DNA from: Rhodothermus sp.
GTDB taxonomy: Bacteria; Bacteroidota; Rhodothermia; Rhodothermales; Rhodothermaceae
Assembly (NCBI GenBank): GCA_026989375.1
Contig: JALSJJ010000002.1
Coordinates: 1-35,821 of the forward strand
Reading direction: 5' to 3'
Length of the DNA: 35,821 bases
The notes under the pieces: model-generated
What the model saw: the letters and a program-made list of their open reading frames with translations, nothing else
Databases searched by the model: none
What the model was told of the DNA's origin: nothing
In this document: piece by piece, positions 15,995 to 25,199 of the stretch
How positions within the stretch are numbered: position 1 is the stretch's first letter
Layout: each line of letters starts with the position of its first letter
Made by a program: the position numbers and the translations under genes

Positions 15995-16753
15995 TCAGCT
16001 TGGGTTGGTTTTCGAAAGCAGCCATTCGTTCAGCATATCGTCCAGTGAAAAGAAGCCGCGGCGGCCGATAAGCCAGCGGGCTGCCTGCAGAGCGCCCGCG
16101 GCAAATCCGTCGCGGCTATAGGCGTTGTGTTCGAGCGTCAGCTCGTCGAAGGGGCCGCAGATGCCGATCGTGTGGCGGCCAAAGACCTGGCCGGCCCGTG
16201 TCGAGGTTACATGCAGCGCCTCTGGTGCAATGCGGCCATGCTGCGTTTCGGTTTCTATACGCTTTTTGCGGGAGAGTCCATCCACGATCAGGTGAGCCAG
16301 CATCAGCGCCGTGCCGCTGGGACTATCGGCCTTGCGTGTGTGATGGACTTCGTGAAGATACACGTCGTAGTCAGACAGACGCTCAAGCAGCGGTAATAGT
16401 TGCTGGAGCGCATACTTGAGCAGGGCGATGCCCAGCGAGAAGTTCGGTGCGTACAGCAGGGCAGCTCCGCTGGCCTCTACCTGCCGCTGCACTTCGTCGA
16501 GCTGATCGTACCAGCCGGTGGTACCGATAACGGACGGGACGCGCCAGCGGCAGTAGGCGTCGATGTGCGCGCGCACAATGTGCGGCAAGGTGAAGTCCAG
16601 CACCACGTCTGCCTTGTTCAGGACCGATACGTCCGCTTCGATCGGCAGCGGATGCGCTGTGTTAAAGCGGGCAACGATTTCATCGCCCTGCTGGCGGGCC
16701 AGTCGCTCAATGGCCTGCCCCATGTTGCCGGTTCCGACCAGAGCCAGCTTCAT
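15995..16753 (-). CDS. dapB: 4-hydroxy-tetrahydrodipicolinate reductase
   Basis: This 252-residue NAD(P)H enzyme makes tetrahydrodipicolinate from the DapA product. The N-terminus MKLALVGTGNMGQAI is a Rossmann loop, and EVHHTRKADSPSGTALMLA contains the conserved HHxxKxDxPSGTA catalytic stretch. It is about 15-20 residues shorter than many DapB proteins, with a compact NADP-binding domain, but no key motif is missing. The ATG overlaps the stop of lysC-lysA by four bases, which couples the two, and dapA follows after 4 bases. Confidence 0.94.
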   Translation of the reverse strand: MKLALVGTGNMGQAIERLARQQGDEIVARFNTAHPLPIEADVSVLNKADVVLDFTLPHIVRAHIDAYCRWRVPSVIGTTGWYDQLDEVQRQVEASGAALLYAPNFSLGIALLKYALQQLLPLLERLSDYDVYLHEVHHTRKADSPSGTALMLAHLIVDGLSRKKRIETETQHGRIAPEALHVTSTRAGQVFGRHTIGICGPFDELTLEHNAYSRDGFAAGALQAARWLIGRRGFFSLDDMLNEWLLSKTNPS

Positions 16754-19386
16754 CCAGAGGCTTCGCGTTTAATTTCCGGGGAGCACATAGAACGGGCGCC
16801 GTCAGCCGGCAGAAAGACTTCGCGGGCTGGCGGTCGCCGGTTGTAATGAGAGCTCATGACGGCGCCATAAGCGCCCGCCTGAGCAATCAGCAGCACATCA
16901 CCCTCGCGCGTATCGGGCAGTTGACGACCATGCCCCAGCACGTCGCCTGTCTCGCAGATCGGACCGACGACGTCAACCGTCTGGGTGGCTGGTGCTTCCA
17001 GGCGTGTCAGATTAACAATTTCGTGGTAGGCCCCATAGAGTGCCGGGCGGATCAGGGAATTCATTCCGGTTTCAATACCCACGTACCGCATGTTCCCTTT
17101 TTCCTTGACCTGGGTGACGCGAGCCAGGAGCACGCCGGCTTCGGCTACGAGGAAGCGACCCGGTTCCAGCCAGAGCTCGAACCGAGGATGCGTGTCCTTA
17201 AAACGGCGCAAGTGGGTTTCAACGGCTGCCAGGTCCAGGCCGGGCGTGCCGGTGCGGTCGGGGACCCCCAGGCCGCCCCCTATGTCCAGGTAGCGCACGT
17301 CTGGAAAGTACGTTTCGGCCAGTTCGGCCAGGAAAAGAGCCGTCTCGGCCCAGGTCTCCGGGCTCAGAATCCCACTGCCTACATGGGCATGCAACCCGAC
17401 GATACGCAGGCGCAACTGCTCGGCCAGCTCTTGCAGGCGCTCAGCCTGTGTGGGGGACATGCCAAACTTGGACTGTGCGCCCGCCGTACGGACGTAGCGA
17501 TGATGCCCGTCGCCCCGACCCGGATCGAACCGTGCCAGCACCGCCCGGTCCTGAAACAGTTCAGGCCAGGCTTCCAGCGGATGCAGATTATCGAGCGTTA
17601 CGAAAGCACCCAGCTCAAAGCCGCGTCGGTATTCATCGGCCGGCGCAAAGTTGGGAGTAAAAAGCAGACGCTCAGGGGAAAGGTCCGGGAAGAGCGTGCA
17701 CACATGTTCCAGTTCGTGCCCCGATACACATTCAAAGCCAAGGCCGGCCTCATAGAACAGACGCAGGACGTCCGGATGGTCATTGGCCTTGAGGGCATAG
17801 AAGATGCGATCGACCGAGGTCAGGCGACGTAGAGCTTCCACCTGGCTACGCAGCGTGCCTTCATCATACACGTAGCAGGGGGCCTGCGTCTTGGCCAGCG
17901 CCAGCAGTTCAGACCGCCGGCGATGCCACCAGGGGCGGGGGGATTCCGTCCTGGGCACAGGGGCAAATAGCTCACGCCAGGTGGGCCCAAAAAGCGAGTC
18001 GGCTTCCAGGCGACCGAATAGCTCCGCGTGCAGCAGGCGCACGAGTCGGTCGGCCTGGTCTTCATCGACCACAAAGCTGAAATTCAGATCGCTGGCTGCC
18101 TGCGAAATCAGATACACGTGGTGTTCGGCGAAAACTTCGAAGGCTGGTGTCAGCTCGTCGAGCAGGGCACGGATGCGGCGGCCGACCAGGCTCACCACGG
18201 CGCAGGGGGTAATCACACGGGCCTGGCAGTAGGTGCTGAGATCTTCGAGGAGGGCGTCGAGCTGGGCCGGCTGCAGGGCGTTGGCCAGCGGGTCGAGCGA
18301 GACGGTCACGTTCGTTTCGCTCGTGGCAATCAGGTCAATCGATAGTCCGTGTTGCTTGAAGACTCCGAACACGTCGGCCAGAAAGCCCACCTGCTGCCAC
18401 ATGCCCACCGTGTCCATCGATACGAGCGTGATGCCGGTCTTGCAGGAGATGGCCTTTACCCGTGGCCCGAGGTCCGGTGCGTCGGCCGAGACGATGGTGC
18501 CCTGCAATTCAGGATGATCCGTGCATTTAATATGCAGGGGAATGCCATAAGCGCGTATCGGCTCCAGACAGCGGGGGTGCAGCACTTTAGCGCCGGTAGT
18601 GGCCAGTTCCTGCGCTTCGTCGTAGTCGAGATGCCGCAGCAGACGCGCGGAAGGAATTTGGCGGGGGTTGGCCGTGAACATGCCCGGCACGTCGGTCCAG
18701 ATTTCCAGTCGCTGCGCCTGGAGCTTGGCCGCCAGATAAGCGGCCGAGGTATCCGAGCCACCGCGGCCAAGCAGTACGGTTTCCCCCTGACTGTTTCGGG
18801 CAATAAATCCCTGGGTCAGGATGACTTCGGCCGAAGCAGTGGCCAATTGCTCCTGCAGCGTCGCGTCCGGCCGGTAGTCGCAGGTGGCGGACAGATAGCG
18901 TCGGGCTTCGTTGCCATGCGGTTCGTCGAGCGCTTCGAGCAACTCGCGGGCATCCCACCACTGCGTGGGGATGCCGAGCTGGTTCAGGTAGGCTGCTCCC
19001 AGCGTGGTAGCCATGAGCTCGCCCATGGCCATCACGCGAGCCTGCAGGCGCGGCGTGACCTCGCGCAACAACGCTGTGCCCATCGTGATGCGCTCCAGCT
19101 CTTCAAAGTAGGGGTGCAGCAGCGTCTCGGCGTCCAGCCCCATGGCCTGTCCCAGCGTCAGGTGGGGGCGACGAATGCTTTCCAACGCTTGCTCGCCGCG
19201 TCCGGCCATGGCTTCAGACAGCAGGCGGTCCAGCGCATTGGAAATCCCCGAAAGCGCCGAGCAGACCACTACCGGTCGCAGCCCCTCGGCCCGCCGGTCC
19301 TGTACGATTCGGGCGATCCGCTGCCAGCGTTCCCGGGTCGAAACGCTCGTCCCTCCGAATTTCAGGACAACCCAGCCGATCGACAT
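16750..19386 (-). CDS. lysC-lysA: bifunctional aspartate kinase / diaminopimelate decarboxylase
   Basis: This 878-residue fusion joins the first and last enzymes of lysine synthesis. Residues 1 to about 300 are the aspartokinase catalytic domain (KFGGTSVSTRERW, RGGSDTSAAYLAAKL). About 310-465 are two ACT-type regulatory domains (LVSMDTVGMWQQVGFLADVF and the VVSLVG region). About 480-878 are a fold-type III diaminopimelate decarboxylase, with the PLP lysine in FYALKANDHPDV (about K533), LHAHVGSG, EPGRFLVAEAG and GPICETGDVLG. Both halves keep their catalytic motifs. Such fusions are known in a few bacterial lineages. It heads the operon lysC-lysA, dapB, dapA, dapD, ppc, and its kinase is likely feedback regulated through the ACT domains. 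The divergent gene across the promoter region also appears to encode an ACT domain. Confidence 0.95.
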   Translation of the reverse strand: MSIGWVVLKFGGTSVSTRERWQRIARIVQDRRAEGLRPVVVCSALSGISNALDRLLSEAMAGRGEQALESIRRPHLTLGQAMGLDAETLLHPYFEELERITMGTALLREVTPRLQARVMAMGELMATTLGAAYLNQLGIPTQWWDARELLEALDEPHGNEARRYLSATCDYRPDATLQEQLATASAEVILTQGFIARNSQGETVLLGRGGSDTSAAYLAAKLQAQRLEIWTDVPGMFTANPRQIPSARLLRHLDYDEAQELATTGAKVLHPRCLEPIRAYGIPLHIKCTDHPELQGTIVSADAPDLGPRVKAISCKTGITLVSMDTVGMWQQVGFLADVFGVFKQHGLSIDLIATSETNVTVSLDPLANALQPAQLDALLEDLSTYCQARVITPCAVVSLVGRRIRALLDELTPAFEVFAEHHVYLISQAASDLNFSFVVDEDQADRLVRLLHAELFGRLEADSLFGPTWRELFAPVPRTESPRPWWHRRRSELLALAKTQAPCYVYDEGTLRSQVEALRRLTSVDRIFYALKANDHPDVLRLFYEAGLGFECVSGHELEHVCTLFPDLSPERLLFTPNFAPADEYRRGFELGAFVTLDNLHPLEAWPELFQDRAVLARFDPGRGDGHHRYVRTAGAQSKFGMSPTQAERLQELAEQLRLRIVGLHAHVGSGILSPETWAETALFLAELAETYFPDVRYLDIGGGLGVPDRTGTPGLDLAAVETHLRRFKDTHPRFELWLEPGRFLVAEAGVLLARVTQVKEKGNMRYVGIETGMNSLIRPALYGAYHEIVNLTRLEAPATQTVDVVGPICETGDVLGHGRQLPDTREGDVLLIAQAGAYGAVMSSHYNRRPPAREVFLPADGARSMCSPEIKREASG

Positions 19387-19474
19387 TGTCGTTTGGATGG
19401 GGTTGCTGGTTTGCTGCTAAGTTTAGCGCATGGCTGGCTCCGCGCTCAAGTTTTTGGAGAAAAATATCATGATG

Positions 19475-19502
19475 TAACAAAATTTGTTATATTCATAACA
19501 AA
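19475..19502. promoter_or_regulatory. overlapping inverted repeats, candidate operator of the lysine operon
   Basis: TAACAAA (19475-19481) and TTTGTTA (19483-19489) form a perfect inverted repeat around one base. TTGTTAT (19484-19490) and ATAACAA (19495-19501) form a second one around ATTC. The three half sites occupy the only intergenic space between lysC-lysA (-) and the ACT-domain gene (+), about 90 and 15 bases from their starts. The AT-rich stretch could also hold the -10 elements of both promoters. Confidence 0.55.
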
Positions 19503-19516
19503 AACCATCAGGCTTT

Positions 19517-20173
19517 ATGCCGAAGGTGTCCGAAGCGGTGCAGGCGATCGTCGAGGCCAATCCGGTGCTTCAGTTCGGATTGCATCATCGGTTGTTGAAT
19601 TTAAGTCAGGTAGCCCGTTTTATCTGTCCGTTGGTGGCGGCGCGGGTGCGTAAGCCGGTGCGGCCATCTGCAGTGTTAATGAGCCTGTCGCGGTTGCAGC
19701 GACGCTGGGAGGCGCAGCAACCGGCACCACAGCGGCGGTTTCGGGTAGATCGGATCAATGTGCAGGGAGGGTTATGTGCCTTGACGCTGCCCAAGCAGGT
19801 GACCACGTTGCGCGAGCTGGCCGAGCTTTTTAGCCGGGTGCAGCAGAAAGGAGGGTATCTGACGTTGACTGAAGGGGTTCACGAAGTAACGGTCATTCTG
19901 GAGCAGCGACATCTGGCGCGGGTGCCTGAGGTGCTCAGCGTGGCGCCGCGTCGAGTGTACCGTAACCTGGCGGGGCTGGGGGTGAAGTTTCAGGAAGCGT
20001 ACCTGGAGACACCGGGACTGCTCTATCAGCTTTTGCAACAACTGGCGTTGCAGAATATCAACATCGTCGAGGTGGCTTCCACAACGACGGAGTTTAACAT
20101 TTACCTGGACGATCGTGACGTGGAGCTGGCCTTTGAGTCGCTGTATAACCGGTTTATTCGCGAGGCACGATGA
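19517..20173 (+). CDS. ACT-domain protein, possible amino-acid-sensing regulator
   Basis: This 218-residue protein has no name I can give. The first 70 residues are helical and basic, with SEAVQAIVEANPVLQFGL...LNLSQVARFI and LMSLSRLQRRW, a layout that could be a winged-helix-like DNA-binding region. The C-terminal part (about 150-215) resembles an ACT domain: TPGLLYQLLQQLALQNINIVEV, TEFNIYLDDRDVELAFESLY. ACT domains bind amino acids. It is divergently transcribed from lysC-lysA across a short region with inverted repeats, and overlaps the DUF99 gene by four bases. A role in controlling the lysine operon is plausible from context, but neither DNA binding nor ligand is shown. Confidence 0.72.
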   Translation: MPKVSEAVQAIVEANPVLQFGLHHRLLNLSQVARFICPLVAARVRKPVRPSAVLMSLSRLQRRWEAQQPAPQRRFRVDRINVQGGLCALTLPKQVTTLRELAELFSRVQQKGGYLTLTEGVHEVTVILEQRHLARVPEVLSVAPRRVYRNLAGLGVKFQEAYLETPGLLYQLLQQLALQNINIVEVASTTTEFNIYLDDRDVELAFESLYNRFIREAR

Positions 20174-20733
20174 CGCGTAGACCCCACGTGCTGGGCATCG
20201 ACGACGCACCGTTCGATCGGGGGCGGGATCTGGACGTACCAATTGTGGGGGTGATGATGGAAGGGGCGACGCTGGTCGAAGGGGTAGCGATTACGCGGTT
20301 TCCGATCGATGGCGAGGGGGCGACAGACTTTCTGGTTGGATGGATTCAGTCGTTGCGCTGGTGGCCGTCGCTACAGGCCGTTGTGCTCGGTGGGATTACG
20401 ATGGCCGGATTGGCCGTGGTGGATCTGGTGGCCTTATCGGAACGGTTGGGATTGCCCGTGCTGGCCGTTACGCGTCACGACACGGCCGATAGCGAGCTGG
20501 CGGATGCGCTGCGGGTAGCCGGTCTGGAAGCGCGGCTGGCTATTCTGGAACGAACGCCGCCGGCTGAACCTATGGGCCGCGGGCTGTATGTGGCCTGGGC
20601 TGGAGCCGATGCGTTTGAAGCACGCCAGCTCGTACAAGCCACCTTAAACAAGTCGCGTCTGCCCGAGCCGCTTCGTCTTGCCCATCTGATTGGCGCGGCA
20701 CTTGTCCGCGGCCAGTCACGGGGACGGGTATAA
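20170..20733 (+). CDS. DUF99 family protein
   Basis: This 187-residue protein matches the DUF99/UPF0215 family: HVLGIDDAPFDRG at the N-terminus, VPIVGVMMEG, VEGVAITRFPIDGEGAT, and AVVLGGITMAGLAVVDLVALSERLGLPVLAVTR in the centre. The family is common in archaea and scattered in bacteria, is related in fold to endonuclease V, and has no settled function; nucleic-acid processing has been suggested. The ATGA overlap with the ACT-domain gene indicates a two-gene operon. The N-terminal aspartates DD, which correspond to a metal site in endonuclease V-like folds, are present. A GC-rich hairpin follows the stop. Confidence 0.82.
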   Translation: MTRRPHVLGIDDAPFDRGRDLDVPIVGVMMEGATLVEGVAITRFPIDGEGATDFLVGWIQSLRWWPSLQAVVLGGITMAGLAVVDLVALSERLGLPVLAVTRHDTADSELADALRVAGLEARLAILERTPPAEPMGRGLYVAWAGADAFEARQLVQATLNKSRLPEPLRLAHLIGAALVRGQSRGRV

Positions 20734-20745
20734 AGTAAAGAAGTA

Positions 20746-20771
20746 AAGCCGCCCCATAGGCGGGGCGGCTT
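20746..20771. terminator. GC-rich hairpin between convergent genes
   Basis: AAGCCGCCCC (20746-20755) pairs perfectly with GGGGCGGCTT (20762-20771) around a 6-base loop. The flanks are only modestly U-rich (GTCCTT on the plus strand; TTACTTCTTTACTTT on the minus strand), so it is a better terminator for the minus-strand chemoreceptor gene than for DUF99. Confidence 0.75.
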
Positions 20772-20790
20772 GTCCTTCGAGCGGCAATGT

Positions 20791-23052
20791 CTATGCCTTG
20801 CTGGATGCGACTGGAGGAGCACCATCGCCGGAAGCTTCGAGGACGGCTTCCTGGTGATACCGGAAGCGGGAGAGAATTTGCGACAATTGGTCCAGACGTT
20901 GGCTCAGGTGTTCAAAGCGGGTTCGGATGTTATGGGTGCTGCGTGAGATTTCTCCAATGGCTTCCGTAATGTAGACGACATTACGGGCCATTTCGTCGCT
21001 GGTTCTGGCCTGTTGCTGACTGGCTACTGCAATCTGAGTGACCAGGTCCATGGTTTCCTGCGCGTTCTGCATCAGCTCTTCAAATTTTGCGCGCATTGCC
21101 TCGGCCTGTTGCAGGCTTGTTTCTAATTCGGCATAACCACGTTCCATGGTCTGGACGGCTGCTTCGGTTTCATGTTGCACGCGCAGGATCATGTCGGTGA
21201 TTTCTCGGGTTGCTTCGGCGGTGCGTTCGGCAAGGTGGCGTACTTCATCGGCCACCACGGCAAAGCCTCGACCCGACTCACCAGCGCGCGCTGCTTCAAT
21301 GGCTGCGTTGAGCGCCAGCAGGTTGGTCTGGTTGGCAATTTCTTCAATGACAGCGACAATTTGACCAATCTGTTGGCCTGACTGCCCCAGTTGCCGCACG
21401 CTCTCAACCGACTGGCGCAGTGTCTGGGCCAGTTGATGGATGCTTGTAATGGTCTGCTCAATAGCGGCTTCACTTTCTTGCGCCGTTGCCTGGCTACGCT
21501 GAGCTACCTGAGCCGCCTGACCAGCACTCTCCGCGTTTGATTCAGCCGTGCGTGCCATTTCTTCAACAGCCGTGGCGACCTCAGTAGATTGTTGAGATTG
21601 CTGGGTGGTCTGGGCGACCAACGTCTCCGTAGCCTGTAAAATGTCATATGTGTTTTCAAGAAGCTCATGCATGACGCTCTGCACGCCCGCTAACATGGTC
21701 TCCAGTTGACGAGCAGCCTGGTTGAAACCCTCAAAGAGTTGGTAAAACAGGGCTTGAGCTTCTTTTACGGTTGAGCCATTTTGTTGGTCAAGGTGCATAC
21801 GGATGGTAAGATCTCCCTGCGCAAATTGTTGCATCTGATCCATCATATAAGCGACATAACTTTCGAGCGCTTGCTTCTGTGCTTCGATATGGGAAACCGC
21901 CTCCTGGATGCGCTGTGCCTGTTGTGCTTTTTCAGATTCAAGCAGAGAAATGGTATGTGCTATAGTGTCTGCCAGGGTGTCTAAGGCAATACCTACATGA
22001 CTGATTTCATTTTCGCTTTCTTGCTCGTGCGTTCGAGCGTTCCAGTCACCTTCTCGAAGTTTCTGGGCAACACGGGCAATTTTCTCAATGCGGCGACTTA
22101 GAAACAGACTGCCATGCCGGGCCAGAAGGAGCAAAGCGCCTAAACCAAACACATTCAGGAGTAGCAATTTGAGTGTCAGGGCATAAACCTGCGCATATGC
22201 TGCTTTTACAGGTATCTCGAAGGCCAGCACGAAGGGGCCACTTTTAGCTTTTTGATAATGCCCGATGATCGTTGCATGATCTTGTGTGCGGATGATACCA
22301 AAAAACTGATTGCGTCCTGCAAGTTTTTCTGCGATATAAGGGTACGAGCGAATGTGATCTTTTTTAGCATGCACAATTTCACGTCCCTCCAGGGTGGTGA
22401 GAAAAAAACGTGTGCCTGCAGGCAAATGATCTGCCTCCTGGTTCATCCAGTCGAGCAGGTGTTGAATGACCACTTCGATGCCAACCAGTCCAAGGGACTC
22501 TCCAGTGGACGATTGGACCGGATAGAGCGCCAGTTGGTGATAATGATCTTTTTCTTCAAACCCAAAAAAGTCGGTCAGGATGGGTTGCTGGAGTGCCTGT
22601 TTAAAGTAAGGGGTGTCCTGGATAGAGTGCCCTTCATGTGCTTGTGAGGCTTGTCCGTATGGTGGGCTTAGAACCACGGTTCCCTCCTGATTGATCAAAA
22701 AGACGTGGTGGTATTGTCCCCATTTAGTCTCCTGGAGTTGGCGTAGCATCCGAGAGACAGTAGCGGTATAACGTGCTGACTTTTTAGAGGTGAACCATTG
22801 GATTACGTCAGGATGGGTGGCAAGTGCACGGGCATCTTGTAGTATATGCTGGTAAAATTTGTCGATAGCGTGGTCTTTTGTTTCTGCTAATAACCGAAAC
22901 GTTTTTTCAATTTGTTTCTTTGTGCTACGCTGAACGTTCCACAAAACAACCGCTGTGAAGAGCAACATGGGAGGTACAGTCAGCAGAAGGGTGAACCATA
23001 CAATTTGCTTCCGTATAGACTTCTGGGACAGTCGGGCAATCAGTCGTTTCAT
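20791..23052 (-). CDS. methyl-accepting chemotaxis protein
   Basis: This 753-residue transmembrane chemoreceptor starts best at [10 protein letters not shown] (23052), not at the track's 23097. A first membrane helix (about 20-40, [20 protein letters not shown]) is followed by a large extracytoplasmic sensor of dCache appearance (about 40-285, with [13 protein letters not shown] and [15 protein letters not shown]), then a second helix (about 293-318). A HAMP linker and a second HAMP-like stretch ([11 protein letters not shown]) lead to the signalling domain, whose hairpin tip reads [23 protein letters not shown]. The sensor domain could bind a small amino or organic acid, but the ligand is unknown. 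No chemotaxis kinase gene is nearby. A GCCGATAA box upstream suggests control by a FliA-type sigma factor. No CheR-tethering pentapeptide is seen at the C-terminus. Confidence 0.93.
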   Translation of the reverse strand: MKRLIARLSQKSIRKQIVWFTLLLTVPPMLLFTAVVLWNVQRSTKKQIEKTFRLLAETKDHAIDKFYQHILQDARALATHPDVIQWFTSKKSARYTATVSRMLRQLQETKWGQYHHVFLINQEGTVVLSPPYGQASQAHEGHSIQDTPYFKQALQQPILTDFFGFEEKDHYHQLALYPVQSSTGESLGLVGIEVVIQHLLDWMNQEADHLPAGTRFFLTTLEGREIVHAKKDHIRSYPYIAEKLAGRNQFFGIIRTQDHATIIGHYQKAKSGPFVLAFEIPVKAAYAQVYALTLKLLLLNVFGLGALLLLARHGSLFLSRRIEKIARVAQKLREGDWNARTHEQESENEISHVGIALDTLADTIAHTISLLESEKAQQAQRIQEAVSHIEAQKQALESYVAYMMDQMQQFAQGDLTIRMHLDQQNGSTVKEAQALFYQLFEGFNQAARQLETMLAGVQSVMHELLENTYDILQATETLVAQTTQQSQQSTEVATAVEEMARTAESNAESAGQAAQVAQRSQATAQESEAAIEQTITSIHQLAQTLRQSVESVRQLGQSGQQIGQIVAVIEEIANQTNLLALNAAIEAARAGESGRGFAVVADEVRHLAERTAEATREITDMILRVQHETEAAVQTMERGYAELETSLQQAEAMRAKFEELMQNAQETMDLVTQIAVASQQQARTSDEMARNVVYITEAIGEISRSTHNIRTRFEHLSQRLDQLSQILSRFRYHQEAVLEASGDGAPPVASSKA

Positions 23053-23098
23053 GGTGGGTGCTGGTTTGGTACTAACATAAAGCGAACCTGCTTCCACC

Positions 23099-23106
23099 TT
23101 ATCGGC
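23099..23106 (-). promoter_or_regulatory. FliA (sigma-28)-like -10 box before the chemoreceptor gene
   Basis: The minus strand has GCCGATAA, the full -10 consensus of flagellar sigma-28 promoters, 46 bases before the chosen ATG at 23052. The -35 region (TTTACAAC at an 11-base spacing) is a poor match to TAAAGTTT, so this is a half match in a fitting context. Confidence 0.4.
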
Positions 23107-23169
23107 TGTTCAGAAAGGTTGTAAAGGGCTTTGCACCGAAACCTTGCAGAAGATCAGCGTGGGGAATGG

Positions 23170-24039
23170 TCAGGCTCCGAGTAGCGTTGGTGTGAGTGTT
23201 CGGGATTGATTGAGCAGTTCGTTGGCCAGGCGGGGAAGAACTTCGCCGGTGCGGCCTTTGAGGCGAAGGGTGGCAAGTGCGTCGCCACGGGTGGGACCCA
23301 GGTTGATGATGGCGATCGGCTTGCCCTGGCGGGCAGCTTCCAGCACGAATCGGTAGCCTGAGTAAACGGCCAGCGACGAGCCGGCAACCAGCAGCACCTC
23401 GGCCGCGGCAATGAGGTCGCGTGCGGCTTCGACGCGCTCTCGGGGTACATTTTCGCCGAAAAACACCACGTCGGGTTTCAGGATACCTCCGCATCGCGGG
23501 CAGTCGGGTACGCGGAACTGGATGGTTAACGTTGCGGGCAGTTCGGCGTCGCCATCAGGTGCGAGTTCGGCAGCGTGTCTGGTCCAGCCGGGATTCAGCG
23601 TCAGCAGCCACTGCTGGAAAGCTTCGCGGTCGATAGTATATCCGCACGCCAGGCAACGTACGGTTGCCAGGTTGCCGTGCAGTTCGAGCACGCGCTGGCT
23701 GCCGGCTTTGTGATGCAGACGATCCACGTTCTGCGTGATCAGGCCGGTGAGCAGGCCGGCATGTTCGAGGCGGGCCAGGGCGTAGTGGCCGGGATTGGGC
23801 TGTGCCCGGGCAAAGCGTGGCCAGCCGAGCGTGCTGCGGGCCCAGTAACGGGCGCGGACGGCTGCGTCGGTTACGAACGCACGATACAGGATGGGATTAC
23901 GGGCGCGGCGACGGGTTCCTTCACCCCGGTAATCGGGGATTCCGGATTCTGTACTACAACCAGCGCCGGTGAGCACCGCCAGTCGTCGGCCGCGCAGCAG
24001 GTCCACAAGCTGTTGCAGAGAAGCGGTGTTCGGGTGCAT
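23170..24039 (-). CDS. Sir2-family NAD-dependent protein deacylase
   Basis: This protein of about 289 residues is a sirtuin that removes acyl groups from lysines using NAD and makes nicotinamide and O-acyl-ADP-ribose. The motifs are complete: TGAGCSTESGIPDYRG, ITQNVDRLHHKAG, LELHGN with the catalytic histidine, a zinc site of RCLACG and CPRCGG, VVFFGENVP, and VAGSSLAVYSGY. The ALxxLH/GxxR-type substrate signature is not obvious, and the VFFGEN form is typical of the class II (SIRT4-like) bacterial sirtuins. I start it at the ATG at 24039 rather than 24063. It is divergent from pdxA, with about 80 bases between the starts. Confidence 0.92.
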   Translation of the reverse strand: MHPNTASLQQLVDLLRGRRLAVLTGAGCSTESGIPDYRGEGTRRRARNPILYRAFVTDAAVRARYWARSTLGWPRFARAQPNPGHYALARLEHAGLLTGLITQNVDRLHHKAGSQRVLELHGNLATVRCLACGYTIDREAFQQWLLTLNPGWTRHAAELAPDGDAELPATLTIQFRVPDCPRCGGILKPDVVFFGENVPRERVEAARDLIAAAEVLLVAGSSLAVYSGYRFVLEAARQGKPIAIINLGPTRGDALATLRLKGRTGEVLPRLANELLNQSRTLTPTLLGA

Positions 24040-24122
24040 GGCGGAGGGATCCCCGGTGAGCATCCGGCCGTTCCGGTATCGATTTCAAGCCAATATAAGT
24101 ATGCTGAACGGAGGGAAATCCC

Positions 24123-25199
24123 ATGTCCATAGAGGCCGTCGACAAAAAAACGGTGCGGTCGCGCCCACGGATTGCCATCACGCTGGGCGATCCCAACGGT
24201 GTTGGTCCCGAGATTGTGCTTAAATGTCTGTCCGATTCTCGGTTGATGAAATTTTTCGATCCGATTGTGGTTGGATCGGCAAAAGTGCTCCGCCAGCATG
24301 CCGAGGTGCTGGAGCTTCCATTGCCTCAATTGCAGGTGGTCGATACCGTGCCGGATCGAATCCCGCCGGGGCAACTGGTGGTAGTGAATGTGACCGACAG
24401 AAAGGCCTCCGAGGTGGTGTTTGGTAAGGTTACGCCGGAAGGGGGCAAGCTGGCGATGGCTTCGGTACAGCGGGCTGTAGAGCTCTGCCTGAACGGCCGG
24501 GCCGATGCCATGGTAACGGCGCCCATCTCGAAAGAGGCCATCGCACTGGCTGGCTACCGCGATCCGGGGCATACTGAATTCATTGCACGGCTGACGGGCA
24601 CCCGGCGCTATACGATGATGATGGTTTCGGACGAGCTCCGTATCGGGCTGGTGACCGGCCACATTCCTATCTGGGACGTGCCGAAACGTGTGACTCGGCA
24701 GGCCATCCTGGAGACCCTTGACATTATTCACCACAGCCTGATCCAGGATTTCGGCATTGAGCGGCCCAAGATTGCCGTGCTTGGTCTGAATCCGCATGCG
24801 GGCGATGGTGGCGTACTGGGCCGTGAAGAAAATGAAACAATTATTCCAGCGCTGGAGGAAGCCCGGAAGCGGGGGTATCTGGCCTTTGGACCGTTCCCGG
24901 CCGATAGCTTCTTCGGTATCGGGGCCTATCGGCTCTACGATGCGGTAGTAGCCATGTACCATGATCAGGGTCTGATTCCGTTCAAGACGCTGGCGTTCGA
25001 AAGTGGGGTCAACTATACGGCCGGACTGCCCATTGTGCGTACTTCGCCTGACCATGGCACGGCTTATAACATCGCGGGACAGGGCAAAGCTTCACCCGGC
25101 AGCATGCGGAGTGCCATCTATCTGGCGATCGATATTGCCCGACGCCGCAAAGCGCGGCAACTGGCAACGACAACCGTTTCTTCAGCAGTGGCATCATGA
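24123..25199 (+). CDS. pdxA: 4-hydroxythreonine-4-phosphate dehydrogenase
   Basis: This 358-residue NAD-dependent enzyme makes the aminoacetone phosphate precursor used by PdxJ in pyridoxal phosphate synthesis. The characteristic pieces are present: AITLGDPNGVGPEIVLK at the N-terminus, RDPGHTEFIA with a metal-binding histidine (about residue 148), NPHAGDGGVLGREE, and YHDQGLIPFK with a second metal histidine, followed by TSPDHGTAYNIAGQGKASPGS. A ribosome site GGAGGG (24110-24115) lies 7 bases before the ATG, and TATAAG (24094-24099) may be its -10. The stop overlaps the next gene by ATGA, and methyltransferase and ftsE follow in a chain of overlaps. Confidence 0.96.
   Translation: MSIEAVDKKTVRSRPRIAITLGDPNGVGPEIVLKCLSDSRLMKFFDPIVVGSAKVLRQHAEVLELPLPQLQVVDTVPDRIPPGQLVVVNVTDRKASEVVFGKVTPEGGKLAMASVQRAVELCLNGRADAMVTAPISKEAIALAGYRDPGHTEFIARLTGTRRYTMMMVSDELRIGLVTGHIPIWDVPKRVTRQAILETLDIIHHSLIQDFGIERPKIAVLGLNPHAGDGGVLGREENETIIPALEEARKRGYLAFGPFPADSFFGIGAYRLYDAVVAMYHDQGLIPFKTLAFESGVNYTAGLPIVRTSPDHGTAYNIAGQGKASPGSMRSAIYLAIDIARRRKARQLATTTVSSAVAS

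Noticed and set aside
18349-19653. 434-codon plus-strand ORF opposite lysC-lysA, and 16846-17832 likewise
   Set aside because: They are antisense shadows of a strongly conserved fusion gene in GC-rich DNA, with no motifs of their own.
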